Assembly: GCA_018287875.1 (NCBI GenBank)
Contig: JAGVVL010000001.1
Coordinates: 806,001 to 870,000 of the forward strand
Direction of reading: 5' to 3'
Length of the DNA stretch: 64,000 bases
From: Nigrospora sphaerica
Taxonomy: Eukaryota; Ascomycota; Sordariomycetes; Amphisphaeriales; Apiosporaceae
The stretch's first letter is position 1, and every line of letters starts with the position of its first letter. The notes beneath the pieces were generated by a model. That model ran no database searches and was not told where the DNA came from. It saw only the letters and a list, made by a program, of their open reading frames with translations. This document shows, piece after piece, positions 22,964 to 33,142 of the stretch. The position numbers and the translations under genes are program-made.

Positions 22964-23377
22964 CGGGCGACGCGGGGCTTGCTCGTCCCTGGGCAAGGTT
23001 TTGGTTCGGCCGGGGAATGTCCCATCTTTCCCAGGGATTGCTTTGCTGCCATCGGGGCCCTCGACGGGCCAATGGCCGACGAACCCCTGAAAGTACTTCA
23101 CTAGTTGGTTGTAGTCATCGGTGCATACCCCTTTTCATGCAGCGGCAACCGTGTACCGGGCAGGGTTAGGGAGCCACGCACGATACACAGCGCCGCACCA
23201 AATGAGGAGCGGAAAACAATAGGCGAAACTGCGGGGGTTGAAGATCCCTTCTAGCAGGGTATTGTACGCCGATGGAATAGACTACAATACACTTTCATGC
23301 AGCGGCCCTTGACCCGGACTCCGTATGTAGGTCTATTTCTCCTTTTCCTGTTTCTGTTTCCGTGATGCGTTCGGTCG
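22964..23377. other. Intergenic region between convergent genes
   Basis: 414 bp between the stops of the UPF0261 gene and HEM14, holding both 3' flanks. I see no gene in it. Confidence 0.6.
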
Positions 23378-25545
23378 TTATTGCTCCCCCTCCTCGTCGG
23401 CGTCGGCGCGATGGAAACGCAGAGAGTCCTTGGTGGCCTTCTTCAACAGCATGCTGTCTTTTTCCACCGCAATGTAGGACTCGGACTCGGGCACGGTGGC
23501 CCACTGCAGGCCCGTGGGACCGACGTGGTCCTGTTTGCCGAAATCGTTCCTTTCGAAAGCCAGGAACGCGCCCTCGTTGGCGATTGAAGGCCGGCCCGGC
23601 CGGAAGTAGGGCTGGCTGCCCTTGGCGATGCGCATGCCGGCGTCGTAGCCCGCGCGCATGGCCGGGATGACGCCAATGGTCGTGTAAGACGGGCCCGCCA
23701 CCATCAGCTTGCCCTTGAAAGCCGACTCCAGCTCGTAATGGGCCTGGGCCACGCGCTTGCGGTGGCCCACCGTGTGCTGGGGCAGGCAGTCGCGACACAG
23801 GCGTGCCGACGCGATGGCGCCTTCGGCGTCCGCCGGAATACCCAGGTGACGCTCGAGAACGCTCCTCGCCAACGCGATACCGCTTTCTTCGCTGGGCAGG
23901 AAATGCCAGTCGTTCCAGTAATGACCGCCGAGCATCACCGTCAGCTTGGTCCCCGGCACCTCTTCGCGGGTCTGGACGTCCGAGTCAAACAGGACGCCCA
24001 GAAGGCGCTCGGGATTCTGCTCCACCGGGGTGCTCTGGGGTACCAGGTAGCCAAACCCGGGGTTGTCATCCAGGAGGTGGGGGTCGGGAAACCAGAGGTT
24101 TACCACCATGATGGTAACGGATGGGATCGCAGCCAGAGACGGCAGACAGTTGGCTGGCTGTGCAATCCGGGCCAGTTGGCGCGAGTATATGGTGCTCAGG
24201 ACCTGGTCGTATCGTTGCGTCTTCCCGCGGCTCGTCACCTGAACTCCCTCCTCCTCGTGCGAGAGCGAAGCTACGGGGGTGTTGCGTCGGATGTCCACAT
24301 TGGGCCTTCCCGCCAAGTCCTCCTCCAGCGCACGAACCAGCGTGAGCAGCCCGTCGTCAAAAGCGAGCAGTTGCTTCTGCACAGAGATCTCGGCCAGCTC
24401 GGCGATTTTGCGGCTATTCGGCGAAGCCAACATATCGAGGCACAGGTTCACCTCCTTCTTGGCCAACCACGTCATGCTCTCGCCGGGGTAGGAACGCAGA
24501 GTCAACCAGAGGTTTTGGAAAATGGTGTGCTTCGCGCTCAGCTGGTACACGTCGCCGCCGTAGATGCCGTGCAGCATGCCCGACACGATGTTCCGCACTG
24601 GTTCTTCGGTGTGCATCATGTCGCGGAGGAAGCTGGCCACGGACTCGTCCTCGTCGAAGCGGCCGGTATCGTATGGCGGGCGTGCCCACGGCTTGTTGTC
24701 TCGCAACGCCTCGACCTTGGTCTCCATCTCGCGCGTGTCGCGGGCATTCTTGGCAGTCTGCATCTTCTGCGCATAGGCCATACCGGCGGTAATAGCGTCG
24801 TTCCAGAGAGGCTCGGTAAAGTACGAGCGGATGGTGTGGACGATATTCTGCAGGGACAGCTCTTGGGACGGAAGCTTGACAAGGTGGTCGGGATAGTAGA
24901 GGTAGCGAGAGTTGGCGACGCCTTGGGGGTAAACGACCTTGTCGGCGATGTCAAGGCTGGCCAGCTACACCCCGAGTGTTAGTTCCCGCGCTCCGGGTCA
25001 ATCAAAGCAGAGGGGCCACTCACGACGTCGTAGAGCACCAAGTCGTCATATTTTGCCGTCGAGGCGCCGGACCGCAGCATCCGCGGTCCGCGGTGCATCA
25101 ACACATCTTCACCGCCCGAGGAGTTGAGCGGGACCGAATGACCATTGATCCAGCCTCCCAGCTTGTCGCCGCCCTCGTACAGGGTGATGTGCGTGTTCTC
25201 GGCGTGGCGGGCCAGGTAGTGGGCGGCCGTCAGTCCCGTAATGCCGCCGCCGAGCACGGCGACCTTGCGCGGCGGCGGGCTCTTGGCTGTCGCGTACGTC
25301 CGCAGACCCGTCTCGGAAGCTCCCGGCGGACCGGCGCGCACAGTGTCGACGGATCGGTTGGGACGCGGCGAGGACGCAAGGCTGAGGAAGCTCACAGGTC
25401 GGATGCCGCGGGCGCCCGGGAGCCTGGAGCGGGCGCTGGAGCCGGAGACCACGGCGGGCCGGCCTTTGACGAGGCCGTGGCAGCCATTGTCATAGGCCGA
25501 CCTCAGAAGGAGGACGAAACGCTCCTGGAAGACGTGGGAAGTCAT
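23378..25545 (-). CDS. HEM14: Protoporphyrinogen oxidase
   Basis: Predicted 702 aa FAD enzyme that oxidises protoporphyrinogen IX to protoporphyrin IX, the penultimate step of heme synthesis, on the mitochondrial inner membrane. Model on the minus strand: exons 25024-25545 and 23378-24964, with a single 59 nt intron (GTGAGT ... GTGTAG) in phase 0. About 90 Arg/Ser-rich, acid-poor residues precede the FAD motif and fit a mitochondrial presequence. The dinucleotide-binding motif VAVLGGGITGLTAAHYLA starts near aa 95. Next come LGGWINGHSVPL and the HRGPRMLRSG segment, then LDIADKVVYP, ARPPYDTGRFDEDESVASFL, GMLHGIYGGDVYQLS and the C-terminal FAD-closing region GPSYTTIGVIPAMRAGYDAG. It is longer than yeast Hem14, mostly from the presequence and insertions. 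It lies head-to-tail downstream of NAB2. Confidence 0.94.
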
Positions 25546-26341
25546 TGCTGGGGTGCAATGGCTGGCCGGTCTGGAGCGGGCATTGGTGTCGCACTTTACT
25601 GGTGCTTCAGGAAAGATGGGCTTGGCTGGGCTAACTAGACGGTTGCTGGTGACGTGACGATGTGGGAGCTGATCGGCTTATTAAGTGACCCCAGATTGGG
25701 ATTCACGCGTACATGTACCTACCTACCATAGCTCCGCCGCGGGTCCCAAGTCTAATGAGCCTACGACCGACCGACTGACGAGTCTCGTATGATGGAACGC
25801 CATGCGGAACGAGCCCGTAGAGACCGAACGACAAGCAATGCCGTTTGTTGGGAGGCATTTGTTATCGACCTGCACAGCTCGCTCTATTCAGGACTGCGGG
25901 CTGGGGGTGGCAGGCCTGGTCTACCAAGTACATGTACACAATAATGCACTTAACACGCATGTACTTGCACCACAACAAGAGGCAGGTCGGGACTGTAACT
26001 ACCATGAACCGCTCACGTTCGAATGTATCCCGCTGTAGCATCCATTCCCGATCTCTCCGCACATTTGAACAGTCAGACGGAAGAAGAGACATTGCTTAGG
26101 GGGGAATCACAAAAATGCAGACGGGTATATTGTATAGTGTGCGCTGTCAAGGCCCGGAACTTTTCCACGGGACAACTCCTGTTATGTGTCAATTCAGCCA
26201 CCCAACGCCGTTGATGTCCGATCATGGATGCATCTCTCTCTCTCTCTCTCGCTCTTTCTCTTTCAGACCATAATATACACGTCATCCTCCACAAACCGCA
26301 TCAAGGCGATACTGCCGCCGTTGCTGACGCCGCCGTCCGCC
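25546..26341. other. Intergenic region HEM14 to NAB2
   Basis: About 800 bp between two minus-strand genes. It holds a CTACCTACC element near 25708-25718 in the HEM14 promoter and a (TC)9 microsatellite at 26233-26250, which lies in the NAB2 3' flank. No gene is supported. Confidence 0.6.
26233..26250. repeat. (TC)9 microsatellite
   Basis: Nine TC dinucleotides followed by further pyrimidines, located about 90 bp beyond the NAB2 stop codon. Confidence 0.8.
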
Positions 26342-27904
26342 CTATACCACCGTCTCATCCATGGTGTTATCATCCGAGACGGGCACAACCAGTTCCTCTC
26401 CTCCGTCAGCCGCAAACTGCCTCTCGCTGACATGTTCCTTATTCCCGTCCGCCGTCCACACCTTATCGTGGAAGGCACCCCGCTGGCCCTCTTCGTGCTT
26501 GTACGGGCAGTAACGGTTGGTACAGGGCGTGAACTTGCATTTGGTCTGCAAGTGCGTAAATTTGCAACCCTCCGTCTGGCAGTCGGCGCCGTTGCGGCAC
26601 AGGGGCATCTCGGGGTGTTTGAACGGGCACTTGGGGTTCGTGCAGTTGGGGAAGAACTTGCACTCTTGCTGGTTCTGGTGCGCGCGCTTCGTGGCGGGCG
26701 AGGGGTGTCGGCCCACGCATTTGAAGTTCTTGCACGCCGCCCCGTATGAGCACACGTCGTTGACGTCAATGGTCATGCCGGGAGGCGCCGCCGGTGACTG
26801 GTGGGCGAACTTGCACTCGCGGTTGGTACAGGAGAGGTTAAACTTGCACACGACGGTTTCCGGGTTGCCCCCCTGTTGCGACATGTCCACGTCTTCTCCG
26901 CCCTCGCCGCCCGCGCCGTTCCCTTCGCTCTGGTGCTGGCCGTTGCCGTGGTGGCCACCGCGACGAAAGTTTCCACCGCGCTGCGTACGGTCGTGTAGCG
27001 ATCGTCCTCGGCCGCGGTTGCCCATGTTGTTTTGCTGGCTCTGCGCCAACTGCTGCGAGAGGGCAGCCATCATCTGGTTCTGCTGCTGCAACAGCTGGAA
27101 GATGTCGCCGCCTTGACCTTGGCCCTGGCCACCGGCGCCGCCCTGCATCACCCAGTTCATGTCAGGCATGCCAGGCATGCCGGGCATCTGGGGCATGCCG
27201 CCAGCAGCCATGGCGTTCATCTGCGAGACCATGCCATGCGCAATGTTGTTGGCACGGTTGTTGTTTCCTCGGTTGTTGCGTCCAAGACCGCCCCGCGGAC
27301 CAGTCGGCGGTGTTCTTCCGTGAGCATTGATGCGTTCGTTACCGGATCCCCGTACACGGTGGAGCGAGTTCTCGTGGGTGCGGTCCATGGCCCGGTTCAT
27401 CTGCCCCAGCATGCGCTTTCCACCGCGGAAACCGCCTCGTGCGTCGCCGTTTCGCATCGACTTGGGACCGGTGGGGCTGCATCGGGTTAGCGGACGGGTG
27501 GCAGTGCGGATTGGGGAGGCAACGTACGCGTTCAATTCAGCCGTGTCGGCTGTCGACATGCCCATGTCCATATCCTGGTCCATAGAGCTATCTTGCGCGG
27601 ACTGGCCCTGCGAGGGCGCGGCCCCGCCGTTGATTTGCGCGTTCAGGACATCGATCTGCTCGAAAAGCCATCGCGCAAAGTCCTTGGCCGTCGGGTCGTC
27701 GGGGCCCAGGCCAAGCAAGTCGCCGGCAAGCTCGCTGGCTATCTCATCTTGTGACTTGCCGTTGACCAGCATAAGGATGATGAACTCTGAAAGCGGTGAA
27801 TCGTCGCCGCCGTCGGAGGCCCAGCCGGCCTCGACGAGCTTCGGTTGGATGGCGGAGCTTAGAGCATCCGCCAGAGGCGTGTTCATGGCGACCTCGACAG
27901 CCAT
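26342..27904 (-). CDS. NAB2: Nuclear poly(A) RNA-binding protein Nab2
   Basis: Predicted 503 aa CCCH zinc-finger protein that binds poly(A) tails, limits tail length and takes part in nuclear mRNA export; ortholog of yeast Nab2 and human ZC3H14. Model on the minus strand: exons 27528-27904 and 26342-27476, with a 51 nt GTACGT...GCAG intron joining DTAELNA to PTGPKSMRNGDARGG. The N-terminal about 90 residues (LADALSSAIQPKLVEAGW, then FIILMLVNGKSQDEIASEL) form the PWI-like helical domain. An RGG/Asn/Gln-rich middle follows, with NRGNNNRANN, GMPGMPDM and a Gln-rich stretch. Five CX5CX4CX3H-type fingers start near Cys336, Cys368, Cys398, Cys419 and Cys439; the last has CX4CX4CX3H spacing. Yeast Nab2 has seven. 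A further acidic tail ends the protein. The intron is stop-free and a multiple of three. Confidence 0.93.
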   Translation of the reverse strand: MAVEVAMNTPLADALSSAIQPKLVEAGWASDGGDDSPLSEFIILMLVNGKSQDEIASELAGDLLGLGPDDPTAKDFARWLFEQIDVLNAQINGGAAPSQGQSAQDSSMDQDMDMGMSTADTAELNAYVASPIRTATRPLTRCSPTGPKSMRNGDARGGFRGGKRMLGQMNRAMDRTHENSLHRVRGSGNERINAHGRTPPTGPRGGLGRNNRGNNNRANNIAHGMVSQMNAMAAGGMPQMPGMPGMPDMNWVMQGGAGGQGQGQGGDIFQLLQQQNQMMAALSQQLAQSQQNNMGNRGRGRSLHDRTQRGGNFRRGGHHGNGQHQSEGNGAGGEGGEDVDMSQQGGNPETVVCKFNLSCTNRECKFAHQSPAAPPGMTIDVNDVCSYGAACKNFKCVGRHPSPATKRAHQNQQECKFFPNCTNPKCPFKHPEMPLCRNGADCQTEGCKFTHLQTKCKFTPCTNRYCPYKHEEGQRGAFHDKVWTADGNKEHVSERQFAADGGEELVVPVSDDNTMDETVV

Positions 27905-30900
27905 GATGGTGGACGGGGATGTTAGAGAGGATACCGAAGCGCAGAGAGCAGGGACGATGGCGCGTGGATGGCCAAGGCGCGCAAGGTGCGTTGGTTCGAA
28001 TGAAAAAAAGGTCGCGAATGCCGGGTCGCGTGAGGTAAGTATTCAAGATGTGGCGACAAGCAATGGAACGTGCCGACAATGAAAGGGAGCTCGAAGGCGT
28101 GACTGGTCGGGACAAAGCTCCACTCAGACTCAGCGGTCGCGGTACTGCTAAGCGAATTCCACCAGACAATCGAAGATGTTGGAAGTCACCAAGACTGCTT
28201 CGTGGTTAGGTGCGTACGTGCATGCAGTGGCAGTAGGCAGGACTGGGGAATGACGCTGGCTGAGAGATATGCTTTTCTTCTGACTAGGTGACTGACTGAT
28301 GCCTCTGTCCTTAGCTCCACTTTTACCTAGGTGGTTATGGGAGACGGAACAACAAGGGGATCATTGTTAGTCCGCAGCCTCCATTGTTGCCTTGAGCCTT
28401 GACCTTCATGAACGGCGGCTTCGCTGAGAAGTGGACTTTTACACTACTACGTACGTCGAGTACGTACCCTTGTCTTCTATGCCTCGATAGCTTCGCAGGC
28501 CCGGTTGTGCACGCAAGAAAACCTGCCCAAGTACAGCATTGCAGTATCTCTCTTCATATGACTAATTCAAGAGTCAGTACCTACCTAGGTTATCCATGTA
28601 CTATGTATTACAAATCACGGCAATAGACCTACGGCCCAGTGACTACCTAAAGCAGGGGTACCTAATGAGTACTTACATAGTTCATAGCTGGGAGAACAAG
28701 CTGCCCTTCGGCTGTCGTGGTGCATACATCCTACAACAACATCAACAACATACCCTTTGGCTGCGCTCCGCCCATGATTAACACCGACGAGTTGCGGGCG
28801 ACGAAAGAAACCGTGGACTGGAGAAGGGTGACCGACTTCGAATCCTCTCACAAGGCCAAATCAGACGAGTCCTGGGGATACATCAGAGTGGTTCACGCTA
28901 CTGACGCACATACCTACACTTGGATACTGTGAGATGACACTACTCGACTCGGGCTTCCACGGCGTGTGCGGGGAACCAAGCGGCCCTGAGTGGTTGGGTG
29001 GCTAGTCACGAATGCTCGCGACAACACGATACGTAAGGCATATTGAACTTGGCAGTCCTCTCTTTCACACTCTCACTGTGTTGGGGGTGAGCGCTGCTGC
29101 TGCTGCTGTTGTTGTTGTTGCTGCTGTTGCTGCTGTCTACCAGCACCGAGCTTGACCGCCTCATGTCGGCGGCAAAAGATGAGCATCGACCGGCGTTGCC
29201 CCGTCGATGCTTTTCTTTGTTTACCCGTACTTGCGCACGCAGGCCAGCAGTCATGTCTGGCGACTGTCTCACCCAGTACGATGGCACTGAAGTCCATCTG
29301 GGTCTACGTACATCCACACCTCGATTGCCGATTGGCCGGCCCCGCGGTTGATATGGACGGTGCTTGTGAAGGAGAGAGAGCCCTGCGGACCCGAAGCGGA
29401 ATGCGAATGGCATCCAAATAGGCTGTTCTAGAGGTACCGCTTTGGCTGGAAGTAGGGGCCCCGGAGGTCCTTGTCTTTGGGAGCGTAAACGCCACCGGAT
29501 TACTACGCGGAACGGGCTGAGGGCCTAGGCAGCTAACTACCGGTGTAAGCATCTGGCAATCTAAAAATAAGAATGGTCAGAAATGAAAAGGGCACCGCGC
29601 ACTCTGGAGCTGAAGACGGCGTTTGCGCAGCCAGCCGGTGCGAAGCAAGCATAACCGCCCCTCCATGTGCCACGCCAGCCACCCGACGGCCCACGACAGC
29701 CATCTCGCTGGGCTGGCCCGGAGACGCGTCCATCGCCGTGCCTGGCCGTGCCTGCGGCTTTCCTCGTACGCCGTAGGCGTTGGTTGGTTCCTCGTCCAAC
29801 CGCATGGCATCGCACGGGATAGAAGGTGGCAGGGCTCGGCGGCATGTACAGCTTCATGGCATGGACAGGTCCAGCGAGGCTCGCCGTGCTCCTCTCCTCC
29901 CTGACAAACGGCACTGCTGCACTCCCTATCCGTACCCTACCCGCTCGTGCCCACGGGTCCGGCGGGAACGTGCTGAGCTTAATCCAGGGAGGCCAGGGGG
30001 TTCCATCTCAGCCCCGTGCAGATCCCGCCCCCGCTTCGTTGTCGTCTATCACCGGCCGCCACCCAATCGTTCACCGTCAGCAAAACCCGTACATGTTGCC
30101 CGCTGCTACGCCTGTACGTCGCCGACAAGGGCGGGGAGCCGCCCGGCCAGCCACGCGTGGTTTTGCTGCATACATGACAGGGCACGGCCAGACCAGGAAG
30201 CAGACCTGTCCGCCCTGTATCCCTTCCAGAGGGGGCTTACTTGGCTTGCTTTTCCTCGCCCGTCTCCCGTCTCCTGCTCCCACCGCCCACCGCCCCTCCC
30301 TAGGTCGTAAAGGCCAATCGCGGAACGCGCCACCGGTCAATCGTAAACGGCTGCTAAGGCTGAAGGCTGGTAACCCATTGGGTCCCCATCCCAGCGAGGA
30401 ACAGCCACCAGCCCGTTGTCGACATCGGGCCCTTCTTCGTCCCAAAGTAACGTTGCGCCGCGGCACTGCGTTGCGCTGCTCCGCCGCTGCCGCTGCCGTT
30501 ATCACAACGAACCGGGGGAGAGATAGAGACCCAACGGCCGAAAAACCAGACAGAAGGGGCAAACCCGGGGACTGCAACTAGGCCCAGCACCGGCCCTCGA
30601 CCGAACCTTGCATCATCATCTCATTTCCCCCCGTTCCGCCAATTCGTGCCCCTGGCTCCCCACCCCCAGGGAGGCAACAAACAACCATCAGATCACCCAC
30701 TCCCCGGACCTGGGCCACCCCCCTGCAGCCCTTGACTTGTACAAACCCATTCCAGCACCTCGTCAGTTTCGACGAGTCCGGCTAGAGTCATCGGGTCCGG
30801 CTTGTGTGGTCTTGTCTCGTACTACCGTCCCTGGCGGCAGTAATTCTGGCGTTGGTTACATCACGAGACCAGCCAACAGTCATTTTCCCCGTCCCGGCAA

Positions 30901-31248
30901 GCCCACGGTAGGTCACTCTGCATTCCTCCCACACGCGGAACCCCGCATACACACGCATATTGTTCACATCGCCCTACCATTCCGGCGCGGGAGGGATTAG
31001 GGTGCTTCGTGTTCTTCCTTCGACCAACGCCGTGGTGGATTTACGTACATTGGCTAAAGTTACCCTTCAGCCCTCAGGAATAAGTACGCGAGCCCGGCCC
31101 TCCCCTCTCGACGTCGTCTCCCTCCTTTCCCTTTTATGACGGTCACTCGTGCTGGCCTGGCCCTCTACCCGCATCCCTCCTCTGAAGCAGCAACTGCCCG
31201 GCACCCGCGGACCGGCGTTAATGTCTTGGATATAGTACCTCCTTCAAG
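27905..31248. other. Intergenic region NAB2 to GH20
   Basis: 3.3 kb between divergent genes. It includes TACCTA/CCTAGGT elements near 28325, 28575 and 28647-28664, a GCT/GTT trinucleotide tract at 29093-29136 and a C/T-rich part from about 30,600 that is probably the GH20 promoter. Frames of up to about 250 codons exist at 29,800-30,580, but they overlap each other in several phases with no conserved motif, so I do not call a gene. Confidence 0.55.
29093..29136. repeat. GCT/GTT trinucleotide repeat
   Basis: About fourteen consecutive GCT or GTT triplets. If transcribed from the minus strand they would read as CAG/CAA-type triplets, but no supported gene covers them. Confidence 0.8.
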
Positions 31249-33142
31249 ATGCTGCTGAACATCTATCTCACCGCCTTGCTATGCGGCACGGCTCTGGCAA
31301 TCTGGCCCATCCCGACCAAAATCACGACTGGCACCTCAGCCGTGTGGATATCAAAGGATGTGAAGGTCACCTACAACGGAGGATCTGTATGCTGGATTTC
31401 TTACCCCGAAGCCCAATGTTCGCCTGTGTCACTGAGTACTGATCAATATCTCTTCGGCCCGCAGCTGCCCTGGAACTATGGATACGCCACCACGGGCCCG
31501 AACTTCTCAAGCGATGATATCGTCACAGGAGGCGTAGCCCGGGCCGTTGAGGCCATCGTAGAGAAGAGCTTCGTCCCCTGGATGCTCTACCCCCGCAACC
31601 GCGTTGAGAAGGTCGAGCCAGCCGCCGACAAGACACGGACGTACATCAAGACAATTGAGATCACCCAGTCCGGCCAGGACAGCGGTGCCACCTGGAAGCC
31701 AAAGGCCGGCGAGGTGAACGAATCCTACACGCTCTGCGTGGAAACGGACGGAACCGTAAAGATTACGGCCGTCTCGTCGGTCGGCGTGCTTCGGGCGCTG
31801 GAGTCTTTCACCCAGCTGTTCTTCAAGCACTCGGAGGGAGGCGTCTACAGCGCCTTGGCGCCCGTCGACATCACTGACGAGCCCACGTTCCCCCACCGCG
31901 GCATACTCCTCGACGTGGCGAGGAACTGGTACCCCGTCGAGAAAATCACGCATACGCTCGACGCCATGGCCTGGAACAAGATGAACCGCCTGCACATCCA
32001 CGTGACCGACTCGCAGTCTTGGCCGCTCGAGATTCCCGCCATGCCCGACCTGGCCACCAAGGGCGCCTACGGGAAAGGGTTGACCTACTCGCCCGCCGAC
32101 ATTGCCTTGATCCAGTCGTACGCGGTCCAGCGCGGCATCGAGGTCATCTTCGAAATCGACATGCCCGGCCACATCGGCATCGTGGCGGAAGCGTACCCCG
32201 ACATCATCGCCGGCTACAACGCACAGCCCTGGACGACGTACTGCGCCGAGCCGCCGTGCGGCCAGTTCCAGCTCAACAACACGCAGGTCGATGACTTCCT
32301 CGATAAGCTCATGGATGACCTCCTGCCCAGACTGTCGCCGTACACGGCGTATTTCCACCAGGGAGGCGACGAGTTCAACTTCAACGTGTACCAGCTGGAT
32401 CCCACGGTGGGAACCAACGACACCGAAGTGCTGCAGCCGCTCGTTCAGAAGTTCACAGACCGGATGTTCGAGCGCGTGAGGAAGGCCGGGCTGAACCCGA
32501 TGGTGTGGGAAGAGATCCCGACCAAGTACAACATCACCATCGGCAAGGACGTGGTGGTGCAGAGCTGGCTGGGTGGCGGTGCCGTCGAGAACATCACCAA
32601 GGACGGATACCAAGTCATCGACAGCAACTACAACTTCTGGGTAAGTGAATCCCCTCGGCTAGGCCGGCAGGGGTAAAGGCAGGAACACGGCGCGAAGCTA
32701 ACACGGGGGCTCGATACAGTACCTCGACTGCGGACGCGGGGCGTGGATCCCGTACGCCAACGACGTCTTCGACAAGGGCTACCCGTTCAACGACTGGTGC
32801 GGCCCGACCAAGAGCTGGGGACTGATCTACTCGCACAACCCGGTGGCTGGGATGCCCAAGGAGCAGGCCAAGCTGGTGCTGGGCGGCGAGGTGGCCGTCT
32901 GGAGCGAGACCATCGACTCGACCAACCTCGACAGCGTCGTGTGGCCGCGGTCCTGTGCGGCCGCCGAGGTGCTCTGGTCGGGCGCCACCACGGCCGACGG
33001 CCAGAACCGCAGCCAGATCGACGCGATGCCGCGCCTCAACGAGATGCGCGAGCGCATGGTGGCGCGCGGCGTCCTCGCCCAACCGCTGCAGCCGGCCTCG
33101 TGCACCCAGGACATGAACGGGACCAAGTGCGAGTTTGTGTAG
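31249..33142 (+). CDS. Secreted beta-N-acetylhexosaminidase, GH20
   Basis: Predicted 578 aa extracellular exochitinase of glycoside hydrolase family 20, which releases N-acetylglucosamine from chitooligomers by substrate-assisted catalysis. Model: exons 31249-31386, 31465-32640 and 32720-33142, with introns of 78 and 79 nt. The first intron is inferred: it has a GTATGC donor, a TACTGAT branch point and a GCAG acceptor, is stop-free and a multiple of three, and removing it restores TYNGGS-LPWNYGY; the unspliced form would be 604 aa. Signal peptide MLLNIYLTALLCGTALA. The N-terminal GH20b domain precedes the barrel (FPHRGILLDVARNWYPVEKI, MAWNKMNRLHIHVTDSQSWP, EVIFEIDMPGHIG). The catalytic pair Asp348-Glu349 sits in YFHQGGDEFN. 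C-terminal ETIDSTNLDSVVWPRSCAAA and EVLWSGA are typical. Several Asn-X-Ser/Thr sites fit glycosylation. Confidence 0.94.

Noticed and set aside
23738..24982. 414-codon open frame on + strand across HEM14
   Set aside because: It is antisense to a clearly conserved enzyme; GC-rich third positions remove stops on the opposite strand.
31507..32613. 368-codon frame on - strand across the GH20 gene
   Set aside because: Antisense shadow of a strongly conserved glycosidase exon.
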